From Saccopteryx bilineata (Eukaryota > Chordata > Mammalia > Chiroptera > Emballonuridae), in contig NC_089492.1 of assembly GCF_036850765.1 (NCBI RefSeq), forward strand, positions 169,692,296 to 169,756,295: 64,000 nucleotides of DNA. The letters run 5' to 3'. The position numbers were made by a program, and so were the translations under genes. Under the pieces are notes generated by a model that saw only the letters and a list, made by a program, of their open reading frames with translations, ran no database searches and had not been told where the DNA came from. Of this stretch, positions 20,702-30,328 are shown one piece after another (the first letter of the stretch is position 1; each line of letters opens with the position of its first letter).

Positions 20702-20826
20702 CTTTTTTATTTTTCATGCAGAATTGAGTTAAATAGGCTTTCTGAGGAAAACACAGTGTTGAAAAATGAGCTGGGGGAGATTTAGCAAGAGCTTGAATCT
20801 ACAGAAAGGACAAATAATGCACAGAG
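20702..20826 (+). pseudogene. Exon-like coiled-coil segment with splice acceptor and one in-frame stop
   Basis: A polypyrimidine tract ends in catgcag at 20715-20721, a good 3' splice site. The following 105 nt read, in the frame starting at the second base, as a heptad-type coiled coil (I-E-L-N-R-L-S-E-E-N-T-V-L-K-N-E-L). It is interrupted by TAG at 20783-20785 and resumes Q-E-L-E-S-T-E. The segment ends agttaagg, close to a donor consensus with one base lost or changed. The text recalls centrosomal coiled-coil proteins of the ninein type, but this is from memory and unverified. It may be a fossil exon, a duplicated gene piece, or chance. Confidence 0.4.
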
Positions 20827-21479
20827 TTAAGGGCCCTGTCTCAGTGGTTCCACTCAGAACTTACAGTCTATCACACATTTCACTCTTTGTAGAAGGAGCT
20901 TAGAAGGTATTATTGCTGTATAAAATGGGATGTGTTCACAGATCAACCCCACATTTCAGAATACCCTAAGTTGGTGAGCTGTGCTGACCTCTAACCAGCC
21001 TGGTCATGCATGAAAGGGCTCATACCTCCTTGAAAATGTTGGCAGCCACCTTCACTCCTGAGTGCCTGGTCTCAGAAGTTTGACTTAGAAAGTGCGTGAG
21101 TGATTCAGGAAGTCACCACCACAGCGCGTAGCTCTAGCACAAGCCCGCATCTCTCTGAAATCCATGTGCACACACTTTTCAGCCCTACAGAAACACTCCA
21201 CATTATGCTAAGGGGTGGGGGAGGCAGCAAGTATTTTTGTAGAGGTGAGTGGTGCCCATAATACCTTTCTGGGCATGGAAATCCTGTTCATTCATGTCTT
21301 CATAATGGTTTCAGCTGTACTTTTTCTCCAAAATTTGTTTCTGGCCTACTGACTTTAGTGAGTCAGAGTCAGGGGTAGGGAGGTGGGTATGGAGAAAAGG
21401 CACAAAGACGTGAGCACTGAGGCTGGAGAGAGTGTTGGGGGTGAGGGGAACACAGAAAACCTCTCAGTGGAGTTCTGTT
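20827..21479. other. Unassigned DNA
   Basis: No gene or recognised repeat. Composition is ordinary, with no long open frame. Confidence 0.35.
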
Positions 21480-21607
21480 CACACAATTGCCCTATTTTAT
21501 CCAAGGACTAGTGGTTTCCTCCTTTTCAACTCTGAAGTTAAAGATTAACTCAGCCCGTGGAGAGAAACTTGGGCTTAGGGAAGTTCGCTTTGGTGCACTC
21601 CCCACTT

Positions 21608-21768
21608 GCCGCTGGTGGTTGGGGTGCACTGGGTGTGCGGATGAATGGGGTGCTCTGGGCATGCCTGCAGCTGGGGATGTTCACAGTGCATGGGCCGCTG
21701 GGGATGCTCATGGTGCACGGCAGCTGGGGACGCTCGCTGTGCGCAGGACTGCTGCACGGGGCACGCAG
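21608..21768. repeat. Degenerate minisatellite, unit about 26 bp, 5-6 copies
   Basis: Successive units share the core 'gctggggatgctcatggtgca' with substitutions: ggttggggtgcactgggtg, atggggtgctctgggcatg, agctggggatgttcacagtg, cgctggggatgctcatggtg, agctggggacgctcgctgtg. It is seen directly in the sequence. Confidence 0.8.
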
Positions 21769-22064
21769 TTTCTCACCACAGGCGGGCTGTTGCTCTCCAA
21801 GTGTGGGCAGGCAGTTGCTCGGTGGGTTGACTCACCACAGGCACACTCCCTCCTTGGCTTGAACAAAAGTCCATGCTGCAGTTAGCTTCCTCCACACCCT
21901 TAGCTCCCTCCCGACTCTCAGTTCCAAGTGAAAGCAGCCCTTTTGCCTTCAGTGTGTGTGGAGCTCCTGGATGCTCCAAGGATAGATTTTTCTGTTTCTA
22001 GTTGATAAATTTGTTGAAATTTTGGGGAGATCTGTCGGACGCGCTGCTCACGGTGCCATTTCCG

Positions 22065-22072
22065 TGACGTCA
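22065..22072. promoter_or_regulatory. CRE palindrome TGACGTCA
   Basis: A perfect 8-bp cAMP-response-element palindrome at the edge of the GC-rich block. A single site of this length can arise by chance, so function is not implied. Confidence 0.4.
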
Positions 22073-22239
22073 CTCTCAATTATGTCTTTTAAAGACCCTG
22101 TCTTTCAATATAGTTATATTCTAAGGTACTGGGGGTTTTGGCTTTAATATGTAAATTTTGGGAGGACATAAATCAGCCTGTTACAAATAACACAACCAAG
22201 CTATTGACATTGATACAATGCATGGATCTCATTCAGGTT

Positions 22240-22990
22240 TCACCAGTTATACTTGTGTAATCGTGTATGTGATTGTGTGTAAGTTCCACACAACTTTATT
22301 TCCTATGTAGGTTTATGTACCCACCACCATAGACAAGATACTGAAGTTCTAACACCACAAGGACCCTTCATGTTGTCCTTTTATAACCATACCCACCTCT
22401 TTCCTACCCACCTACTCCCACCCCAACCTCTGACAACCAATAATATTTTTTTCACTTCTAAAATTGTGTGATTTCAAAGTGTTATATAAAAGGAATAATA
22501 TAGAATATAACTTTTGGGACTGGCTGGGCACACATATTATATCCCTAAAGAGTCATCCAAGGGGCATAGCTTCTTTTTATTACTCAATAACATTTGAAGG
22601 TATTGATGTCCCACAGTTGTTTTTTTTTAACAGAGACAGAGAGAGAGAGAGCCAGAGAGAAGAATAGATAGGAACAGACAGACAGGAATGGAGAGAGATG
22701 AGAAGCATCAATCATCAGTTTTTCATGGTGACACCTTAGTCATTCATTGATTGCTTTCTCATATGTGCCTTGACCACGGGCCTTCCGCAGACCCAGTAAC
22801 CCCTTACTTGAGCCAGTGACCTTGAGTCCAAGCTAGTGAGCTTTTGCTCAAACCAGATGAGCCTGAGCTCAAGCTGGCAACCTCAGGGTTCTGGATCTGG
22901 GTCCTCTGCATCCCAGTCTGACATTCTATCCACTGCGCCACTGCCTGGTCAAGCTTATATGTGATTTTTAATGGACACCCAAGACTTCAT
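22240..22990 (-). mobile_element. Old L1 (L1M) 3' region, split by a SINE
   Basis: The reversed 3' UTR text common to old mammalian L1s is seen ('gatactgaagttctaacacc', 'cccaacctctgacaacca', 'gtgttatataaaaggaa'), continuing after the SINE at 22628-22955. It is highly diverged and its boundaries are approximate. Confidence 0.65.
22628..22955 (-). mobile_element. tRNA-derived SINE, long form
   Basis: The reverse complement starts gcttgaccaggcagtggcgc with A-box text gtggatagaatgtc, has a repeated 'tgagc...caagct' middle, then the (tctc)n-containing tail. The plus strand begins with a T-run and cagagacagagagagag. It is the same form as 53255-53584. No clean duplication was identified. Confidence 0.88.
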
Positions 22991-23089
22991 TCAGTGGAAT
23001 CATTCTACCACACTTTTAACCCAGTGCAGTCAACCAGGGGTAGGTATCAAAGTTTGTGTTGTGCTTTTGCAACAGGTCTCTACTTGAAG

Positions 23090-23579
23090 AAATAGGCTAT
23101 CCCCTTTATCATATTGCAAGTTCCTCCAGAAAGTAATTTACAAAGTTGTTTTTATTTATTGTTTAACCCCCAAAGTACCAGGGCAATGCTGGTTACCTGT
23201 TGAGTAGTCAAAATGTTTCATACTTGGTTTGTATTAGACACTCACAAAATTTGTTGAGTGAATGGCTGATGGCAGAAGGAAAGCTTTATTTTTATATATA
23301 TTTTAATTATATAAATTTTGTTGTTGTTTTGTAAAAGTACAAAAGTCAGATTATCCAAATTTCTTACAAACATAATTATTCACATATGCACATGCACACA
23401 TTCCTTTCCATGTCTTGATTCTGACTTGTTAACTTAATTGATTGTTTTGACTTTAACCAAGCTTACATTTTTTAAAAAAACAAGTTTTCACTATTTTGTT
23501 TAAAACTAGCCTAAAGCATTTTTGGCCCCTTATCATGGATCTTATAGATAAAGTATTAGAAGTAACTAATAATAATAGC
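23090..23579. other. Unassigned AT-rich DNA
   Basis: No gene or repeat family was recognised. It is AT-rich with an oligo-T stretch near 23280-23340. Confidence 0.35.
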
Positions 23580-26240
23580 ATCTATAGTACCAGCCCTAAA
23601 ACAAGCACTAAAATAAAGAATTATAGGTAATAAGCCAAGAGAGGAGATAAAAATGGATTAATAAAAAATACTGAATTAATCCTCCCCAAAAAACAGAAGA
23701 AGAAAATATAGAACAAATAGAAAATATAGGAACAAATAGAAAACAAACAACAAGATGTTAGAGTTAAATTCAATCTTATCAATAAACACATTAAATATAA
23801 GTGCTCTAAAATCCCAATTAAAAGATGTAGATTCATTGGATATAACAAAGAAAGACTAAACTCTGTACTGTCTACAAGAAACTCCCTTTGAATAAAAAGA
23901 TACAAATGTAAAAATTAAAAGAATGTAAACACTAATAAAAACAAAAAAATACTGAAGTGGATATCATAATATGAGAAAATAAGATTTTAGAGCAGCAAAT
24001 ATTATCAAGCATAAGAAGGGTCATTTAATGTTGTTAGCTTAAAATTATGAAGAGGACATAAGAATAATAAATGTTTATATCTCTAACAGTCAAACTTCAA
24101 AACACATAAATAAAATGGATAAAATTGTAAGAAAGAAACTTCTCTCAATAACTGATAAAAATAGAAAAAAATCACTAAAGATATGTAAGCCCTGAAGACA
24201 CTGTCAACTGACTTGACCAAACTGATATCTTGAGAACATTCCACTGCAAAACAGAATACATGTTCATCAAGTGCATATGAGACATTTTCAAAAGTAGACC
24301 ATATTCTGAACTATAAACAAATCTCAATAAATTTAAAAGGTTTCAGGTCACCATACAATTATGTTTTGACTAAAATGAGATTAAGTTAGATATCAACAAC
24401 AAAAAGGATATCTGGAAAATCCCCAAATATATATTTGGAAACAAAGTTACACACTTGTGAATAGCTTCTAGCTCAAAAAATAAACCAAAAGGGAAAAATA
24501 GAGAATATTTTGAATTGAATAAAAATAAGAATATAATACAAGAGTGGGCAAAAGTAGGTTTACAGTTGTTCATATGGAAAATAATACAATAATCAATAAA
24601 TAGTAATATAAGAATGAACTCTGTGGTTTGTGTACTCACAACAAGAAAGTTACTTATGCCTCACTCTGTATGCTAAAATTTGTGGCATGCAGTTCAAGCA
24701 GCACATAATAGGAAATTTGTAGCACTAAATGCTGATAATAGAAAAAGGAGAAAGATCACAAATCACTCATTTCAGCTTTGACTTTAAGAAACTTAAAAAA
24801 AAAGAAAGAGAAAAAAATAAAAAGCAGTGTAAACAGAAGTAAGGAAATACTAGAGATCATTAAAAATCATAATAAAGAGGGTAGGGAAAGGTATTTGATG
24901 TAAGTAACTTTGGAAGTGAGTGGAACCTATATGACTTGAGGGGGAAAAATGGTACATAAACATTGCATTCTAGTTGGTTGTTTCTCAAAGGGGTACAGCC
25001 TAACCACTCTGATATTGCTATATATGTATACTAGAATTAAACTTTTAATTAAATGGATGATAGATGGTGGGAACAAGCTTTTTACTGTTGAAGTAGGAGT
25101 TTGCTTGCTTACAGTAAGTAAAGGGAGGAGACTAGAATATTCCATATGGTAAAGGTTAGAGTTAGAGACTCTGCATGAGTTCATATTTATTTACTATAGA
25201 TACAGACAGTTATATATACAAATGTCTACAGATGTGTATAAACACAAGGGTTGGTATACACACATACGCTCTCTGTCTTTGTCAGTTGAGAAAGCCTAGA
25301 AGCACTGACACCTCAGTAGCAATAGGCATACCTTGTATTCAGATCTTGATTTCTAATATCATTCTTTAATTTAAAAAAAAAAAACAAAAAAAAAAACAGG
25401 GCTCCTTGGGAAAACTGCTGATCCTAGGACTTAGAGGGAAATAAATAAGATGATCCTAGAGTATTTTGTAGTGATAGAAAGTAAGGGAGTGTTAAAAAAA
25501 TCAACCACAATAACGAGGGTATGTGAAAAGGACACAGGGACCAACTGAATATGTTTCCAATGACCAAAGCTGGAACAATTTGAGGAACAAAATAAATGTA
25601 GTAGTATTGGAGTATAAAATAAATAGCCATCGTCAAAACTGATATAAATAAGTTATTAATGATATAATAATAACTGATATAAATAAATGGATAAGAAGAG
25701 TAAAATCATTAAGGGGAAAGAATTCCAAATAATTTATGCACATGCTCTGCTCTCAAATTGAAACATAACTGCCAACTCTTTCAATGTGGACTAAACACAG
25801 TGATTTCCTCCCAAAGAGTATATAGTATTGGAAGGAATGTGTAAAAGAACATGACAAATACTACTTTAGCCAGGTGATTAGGATTTGCATCATCAATTAT
25901 AAGACATATTGATAGTATGTACACTTGATATTATGTGATGAAAATGGCACTTCACCACTGTGGTCTTCCTTCTAAAACCTCATAACCCAATATAATATGG
26001 TAAAGCATTAGACAACTCTTTAGACATTAATCACCAGACAAATTGACAAAAAAATCTATGAAACTCCTGCCCAGCACTCCTCAAAATAGTCAAAAGAAAA
26101 GTCTGAGAAACTGTCTTAAAAGAAAGAAACTATTTGCAGATGATAACCAAATGTGGCGTGGTATCCTGGATGAAATGCTGGAGCAGGAAAAGATATTAGG
26201 TGAAAATTAAAGAAAGTTAAATAGAGTATAAACTTTAGTT
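23580..26240 (+). mobile_element. Old L1 (L1M, MC-ME type): ORF2 remnant and long 3' UTR
   Basis: From about 23600 the text matches the conserved start of old mammalian L1 ORF2 ('ggtaataagccaagag', 'gtagattcattggat', 'ctgtctacaagaaactc'). It is followed by decayed endonuclease/RT sequence to about 24900. From about 24910 to 26240 it follows the typical long L1M 3' UTR ('ctcagtagcaataggcat', 'tagccaggtgattaggat', 'ggtatcctggatgaaatg'). Recognition is from memory of consensus sequences. Many stops are present, with nothing coding. Confidence 0.7.
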
Positions 26241-26398
26241 AATTTTAAAAGCTGTGGGAAAAAAGAAAAACAATAGGAAAAAAACACTGAAACAAGTATC
26301 TGGCTCAATAAGATTTATAAAATTAAAAAAATTCTAGCTAGGCTGATAAGAAGAAAAGAGACAAACACTAATTGTCAATATCAAAAATAAGAGCGTGG

Positions 26399-26578
26399 GG
26401 CCTGACCTGTGGTGGCACAGTGGATAAAGCATCAACCTGGATTGCTGACATATCCTGTTCAAAACCCTGGGCTTGCCTGGTCAAGGCACATATGGGAGTT
26501 GATGCTTCCTGCTCCTCCCCCTTCTCTCTCTCTCTCCTCTCTAAAATGAATAAAATAAAATCTTTTTTTTAAAAAAAG
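26399..26578 (+). mobile_element. tRNA-derived SINE (short form)
   Basis: Head gcctgacctgtggtggcaca, A-box-like gtggataaagcatc, 'tgcctggtcaaggcacatat', then (tctc)n and an A-rich tail. Flanking repeats aataagagcgtg (26387-26398) and aataaaagtgtg (26579-26590) agree at 10 of 12 positions. Confidence 0.9.
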
Positions 26579-26653
26579 AATAAAAGTGTGATATCAGTTT
26601 GGCTGCTGTAGATATTAAAAATAAAGAAATTTTATAAAAATTATGCTAAAATA

Positions 26654-26831
26654 GACTGACCTGTGGTGGCGCAGTGGATAAAGCATCGACCTGGAAATGC
26701 TGAGGTCGCCGGTTCAAAACCCTGGGCTTGCCTGATCAAGGCACATATGGGAGTTGATGCTTCCAGCTCCTCCCCCCTTCTCTCTCTCCTCTCTCTCTCC
26801 TCTCTATAATGAATTAAAAAAAAAAATTAAA
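26654..26831 (+). mobile_element. tRNA-derived SINE (short form)
   Basis: The same subfamily as 26399-26578 with a better-preserved B box (gccggttcaaaac). The target duplication aaaattatgctaaaat is found just before the head (26638-26653) and after the A/T-rich tail (about 26833-26848). Confidence 0.92.
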
Positions 26832-26981
26832 AAAAAAATTATGCTAAAATATTCAACAACTTATATGAAATTAACGAATTCTTTATAAGATGCATATTAT
26901 AAAAGCTCACTCAAATAAGTAAAGATAACTGTTATACTTATAAAATAAATTGAATCTATGCTTTAGAATCTTTCCAAAAAG

Positions 26982-27090
26982 ATACTTACCTGGCAGAGGA
27001 GATACCATGATCATGAAGGTGGTTTTTCCTTCGTGAGGCTTATCTTTTGCATTCCAGAAGTGCTGACCTCTGCAATTCTCCCTAATGCCA
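26982..27090 (+). pseudogene. RNU1 pseudogene: U1 snRNA 3'-truncated retropseudogene
   Basis: The sequence begins atacttacctggcag, the invariant U1 5' end that pairs with 5' splice sites. It continues through gagataccatgatca (stem-loop I), gaaggtggttttt (the region before stem-loop II), gaggcttatc and gtgctgacctctgc (stem-loop III). It stops at about U1 nucleotide 108, before the Sm site and stem-loop IV. The 15-bp flanks aatctttccaaaaag (26967-26981) and aatctttctaaaaag (27093-27107) differ at one position and show LINE-type insertion. There is no U1 promoter and several substitutions, so it is a dead retrocopy inside an old L1. Confidence 0.95.
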
Positions 27091-27720
27091 AAAATCTTTC
27101 TAAAAAGAAAAGTTTAAGAAAAAATGGCCTCACTGAAAATTCTGCCAAATATTTAAGGAAGAAATAAGACCAATTCTATAAAACCTCTTCCAGAAAATTG
27201 AAGAAGAGGAAAATCTTTCCAATTTACTTTATTAGGCCATTGCTACTTTGATACAAAATTTAAACAGACAAAAAGAAAACTACAGATCAATAAGCCTCTT
27301 AAACATAGGTGTAAAAAGTTCTAAATAAACATTCAGCAAATAAAAACCAACAATATATGAAAAGAACAATTCCACTATGGCTAAATGGAATTGCCCCCAG
27401 AATAAAGGATGGTTTAATATTTGAATAATAATCAATGTAATTCTTTATATTTGTAGACTCAAAAAAGACTATCTGATCAACTCAACTGATGCAGAAAAAG
27501 CATTTGACAAAATTTAATAACATTCCTAATAAAAACTCACATCAAATTAGGAATAGAATGGAACTTCTTTAACTTGATATGGGTTATATTTGAAAACCTC
27601 ACAGCTAACATCATACTTAATGAAAAGCTGAGAGCTTTCTCTCCAAGACTTGTAACAGTATTTAACATAATACTAGAAATTCTAACCACAGCAATAAATT
27701 AAGGTGACTCAAGATGCCCC

Positions 27721-28469
27721 TATAGCTTCTGATATGCCCTTTTATCTATCAAAGCTGTTTTGAAATGGCATTCTGGTATGAGCTACCTCAAGAGAATTGA
27801 ATTTGATAGCTGCACAACTACAAAGCAATTTGTACCTGTTATTTTCAGTATACACTTATTTTAAATTAACAAAAAAAATCTAGTACAGCTATTTCCAGTG
27901 GTGAATCCACATCCATTATTTTTTTTCCTTAAATAACAGTGATACTGACTTTTCTGATCTGAGGGGAAACCACTGACCAAAGAGGGACTGATCTGATTTC
28001 CAGGAAGGTGCCTCTCTTCCCATTCCGAGGCAATGGTGCAGAGATTTAAGCTCAGAAACAAAGTCCTTTCTGAAGGCAAAACATCTCCTGCTATCAAGAA
28101 ACAGTCAGGTCACATTCACAACAACTTAAGAAGATGGGAGAGTGTGGTATTATGATCTTCCATTTGGAAACTGTTTCTCACAAAATGGATTTTACCGTAA
28201 AATGTTTGGGTGCCATTAAGGCAAGTTTCCACTGGGAAATTCTTTTTCATATGCCCTCTAAATTCTTCAGTCCTTAACTTGAGCCTCTTTCTGAGGAGAG
28301 CAGGAAATGGTTGTTATTAGTCCCCTTCATATACATACAAGTTATCATTGAGGTGCTGCTGTCCAACCTTTGTTCCAGGCTAAGCAACCCCATGTTCCTC
28401 ATGGTCACCACCTGCCATCTTTGTTATCTATTTGCTTTTCTATTCTTTGGTGTCCCCTCCCTGCTCATT
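27721..28469. other. Unassigned DNA
   Basis: No recognised gene, RNA or repeat. Short open frames (e.g. minus 27861-28097) lack domains. Confidence 0.35.
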
Positions 28470-29165
28470 GGATTTGGATGTAGATGAATCCTCTGTACTT
28501 TCCAAAGGTTTCTTATAGCCTCTTCTCTTCCCTCTTTTCCATTCTCTCTGACACTTCCAAAGTTCAGGCCCCTATCCAGCCTTATCTGCATTCTATAACT
28601 AATACTTCTGCTCTCTCCTGTCTTTCTGCATCCTACATACAACTGCCAACAGACTGGCTCCTTGAACAGTTTGTTTGCTAAGGCCTAGCCATGAGCATAC
28701 CACCCTCTTCCTCTAAAACCTTTCCTTTCATATAGAATAAAGAGAAAACTCTGCAGTCTTCATTCATTCCACATCCTCCATGAGCTGGCCTATTTGCTCT
28801 CCTCTGAACTGCCTTTGTGCCTCTGGTAATCTCATCAAGCATGATAGCTTATGACATGCTCTCTTCCCTTTCTCAGCCTGTCAAAGTCCCACTTCATCTA
28901 CTTTTCTTCCAAAGCCTACCCAGATGTGCCTTCCTTTGCACTTCTCCCTAGTGAATTGCTCTGTGTTTCCTGGTCATACAGTTTTATATTTCTGTTTATA
29001 GTTTGTAATACTTTTTAAGATCTTATTGCAGTTTTTGCATATGGACCTATCCTCACTAGAGAGCAAGCAGTTTGTGGACAAACCAGGTCATATCCCTCCC
29101 AGTAAGCTCTACATCCCTAATTCAATAGGGGTGTGCAGTATGTGATCTGTGAATATTGGTTGAAA
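28470..29165 (+). mobile_element. L2 LINE 3' region (ancient)
   Basis: C/T-rich text with 'ctgcctttgtgcctctgg', 'cccacttcatctactttt', 'tcactagagagcaagcag' and 'gtgaatattggttgaa' follows the layout of the mammalian L2 3' end. It is old and diverged, with approximate boundaries. Confidence 0.55.
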
Positions 29166-29524
29166 GGAGTTTGAAAAAAATATGGGTCTGCAGGCAAGCT
29201 GTGGGCCCACAACAGTTTCCTCTGGTCAGGTGATTACTGTTTCATAAGGTCCATGAGATCAAATGACTCAGCAAAAATTTGCAGAACAAATGACAGGAAA
29301 TAAGAGCTTCAGAAACAGACTCTGCTAACACTGATATAAAACACATGTGCCGGAGCCCCAGTGCTGGTGCGGCAAGGTTTCCCACAACACATGCCAAGGG
29401 GCTGCAGCCTGATGCCATGTCCTGGACAGCTGATGAGCCACAGGTTCCCCCGGAACCCCCTCGGGCCTTTGGTGCCCCAGCAAGGGCCTTGGAGGTCTGC
29501 AGAGAGTTGAACGTGCATACCTTT
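29166..29524. other. Unassigned DNA before the solo LTR
   Basis: It contains a GC-rich stretch at 29345-29520 with open frames on both strands, none with recognisable domains. It may belong to a provirus whose LTR follows, but no retroviral motif is seen. Confidence 0.3.
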
Positions 29525-30060
29525 TGTTGGGCAAATGAGTTTGTAAAATTTGTATTTTTTGAGTCTGCTCACTTTTAGTGTTAAAAAAATGGTGCTGGGC
29601 AGTGCCAGGTATGTAATCTGTAAAATTGCTAATTACCTTCCTGTGTGGGAAGGGTTGTTGTTATGCTAATATGTGCTGGAGGAGAGGCTTTGGCACCACA
29701 AAAGTTTTAAAAGGAGAGAAGGAGGGAGAAGAAAGCCAAGATGGCAGGGAGAGTTTTGCAGAGTGAGAAGCCATGTTGGCAGATAGAGAACCAGAGGTGA
29801 GGGGCTATGGGACTAGTGAGGCCTTTGATTCTAGAAGAAACAGGAGAAGAGTCTTCTGGCTGTGGAACTGAATAATGTGTCAGTAGCTTTGTGAGCTCTG
29901 ACTGAATGAAAGGGATGTGTGTTTTCTCACCGGCCAGTGCAAGACTTGAATAAAGGAATGGCCCACCATTTGTTGGCTGCACTATTTCTTTACTGTCTGT
30001 CTGAATCTAATGGGAACCTGCACCTGCATGGCCGCAATGATGGCGTCTACTGGCTGTACA
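29525..30060 (+). mobile_element. Solo LTR, ERV-L-type family
   Basis: It starts TGTTGGGCAAATGAG and ends GGCTGTACA (TG...CA), 536 bp. Its last roughly 100 bp match by eye the 3' end of the ERV-L proviral LTRs at 42298-43217 and 48998-49528 (ggcccacca, ccgtctg/ctgtctg, aatgggaacctgca), and an aataaa lies near 29949. Flanks ccttt and tcttt agree at 4 of 5 bases. The L1 at 30069 inserted just past its 3' end. Confidence 0.85.
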
Positions 30061-30068
30061 TCTTTCTT
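30055..30068. repeat. Left TSD of the L1 at 30069-36115
   Basis: tgtacatctttctt, repeated exactly at 36116-36129. The first 6 bp belong to the preceding LTR. Confidence 0.93.
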
Positions 30069-30328
30069 TTTTTTTTTTTTTTTTTTTAAATAATTTTATT
30101 TTTTTAATGGGGTGACATGAATAAATCAGGATACATATATTCAAAGATAACAAGACCAGGGTATCTTGTCGTTCAATTATGATGCATACCCGTCACCCAA
30201 AGTCAGATTATCCTCTGTCACCTTCTATCTTGTTTTCTTTGTGCCCCTCCCCCTCCCCCTTTCCCTCTCCCATTCCCCCCTCCCCCCCGTAATCACCACA
30301 CTCTTATCAATGTCTCTTAGTTTCACTT

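Larger units (their letters stand above)
21480..22085. other. GC-rich, CpG-containing block, possibly an LTR
   Basis: Compared with its AT-rich surroundings this block is GC-rich. It contains a minisatellite (21608-21768), a repeated 'ctcaccacaggc' (about 21772 and 21830) and a terminal segment gctgctcacggtgccatttc that resembles LTR 3' ends. Neither terminal repeats nor a target duplication were identified. Open frames on both strands follow the minisatellite and are not called. Confidence 0.4.
26250..27720 (+). mobile_element. Second old L1M ORF2 remnant, hosting two SINEs and a U1 retrocopy
   Basis: RT-region text is visible at about 27230-27720, including 'gatgcagaaaaagcatttga' (the D-A-E-K-A-F-D block) and 'catacttaatgaaaagctga'. 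Stops and indels are dense. The insertions at 26399-26578, 26654-26831 and 26982-27090 have target duplications made of this L1 sequence, so all are younger. Confidence 0.72.

Noticed and set aside
21645..21830. Cys/Gly/Trp-rich peptide reading like a secreted protein
   Set aside because: It follows the ~26-bp minisatellite; periodicity of the repeat explains the composition.
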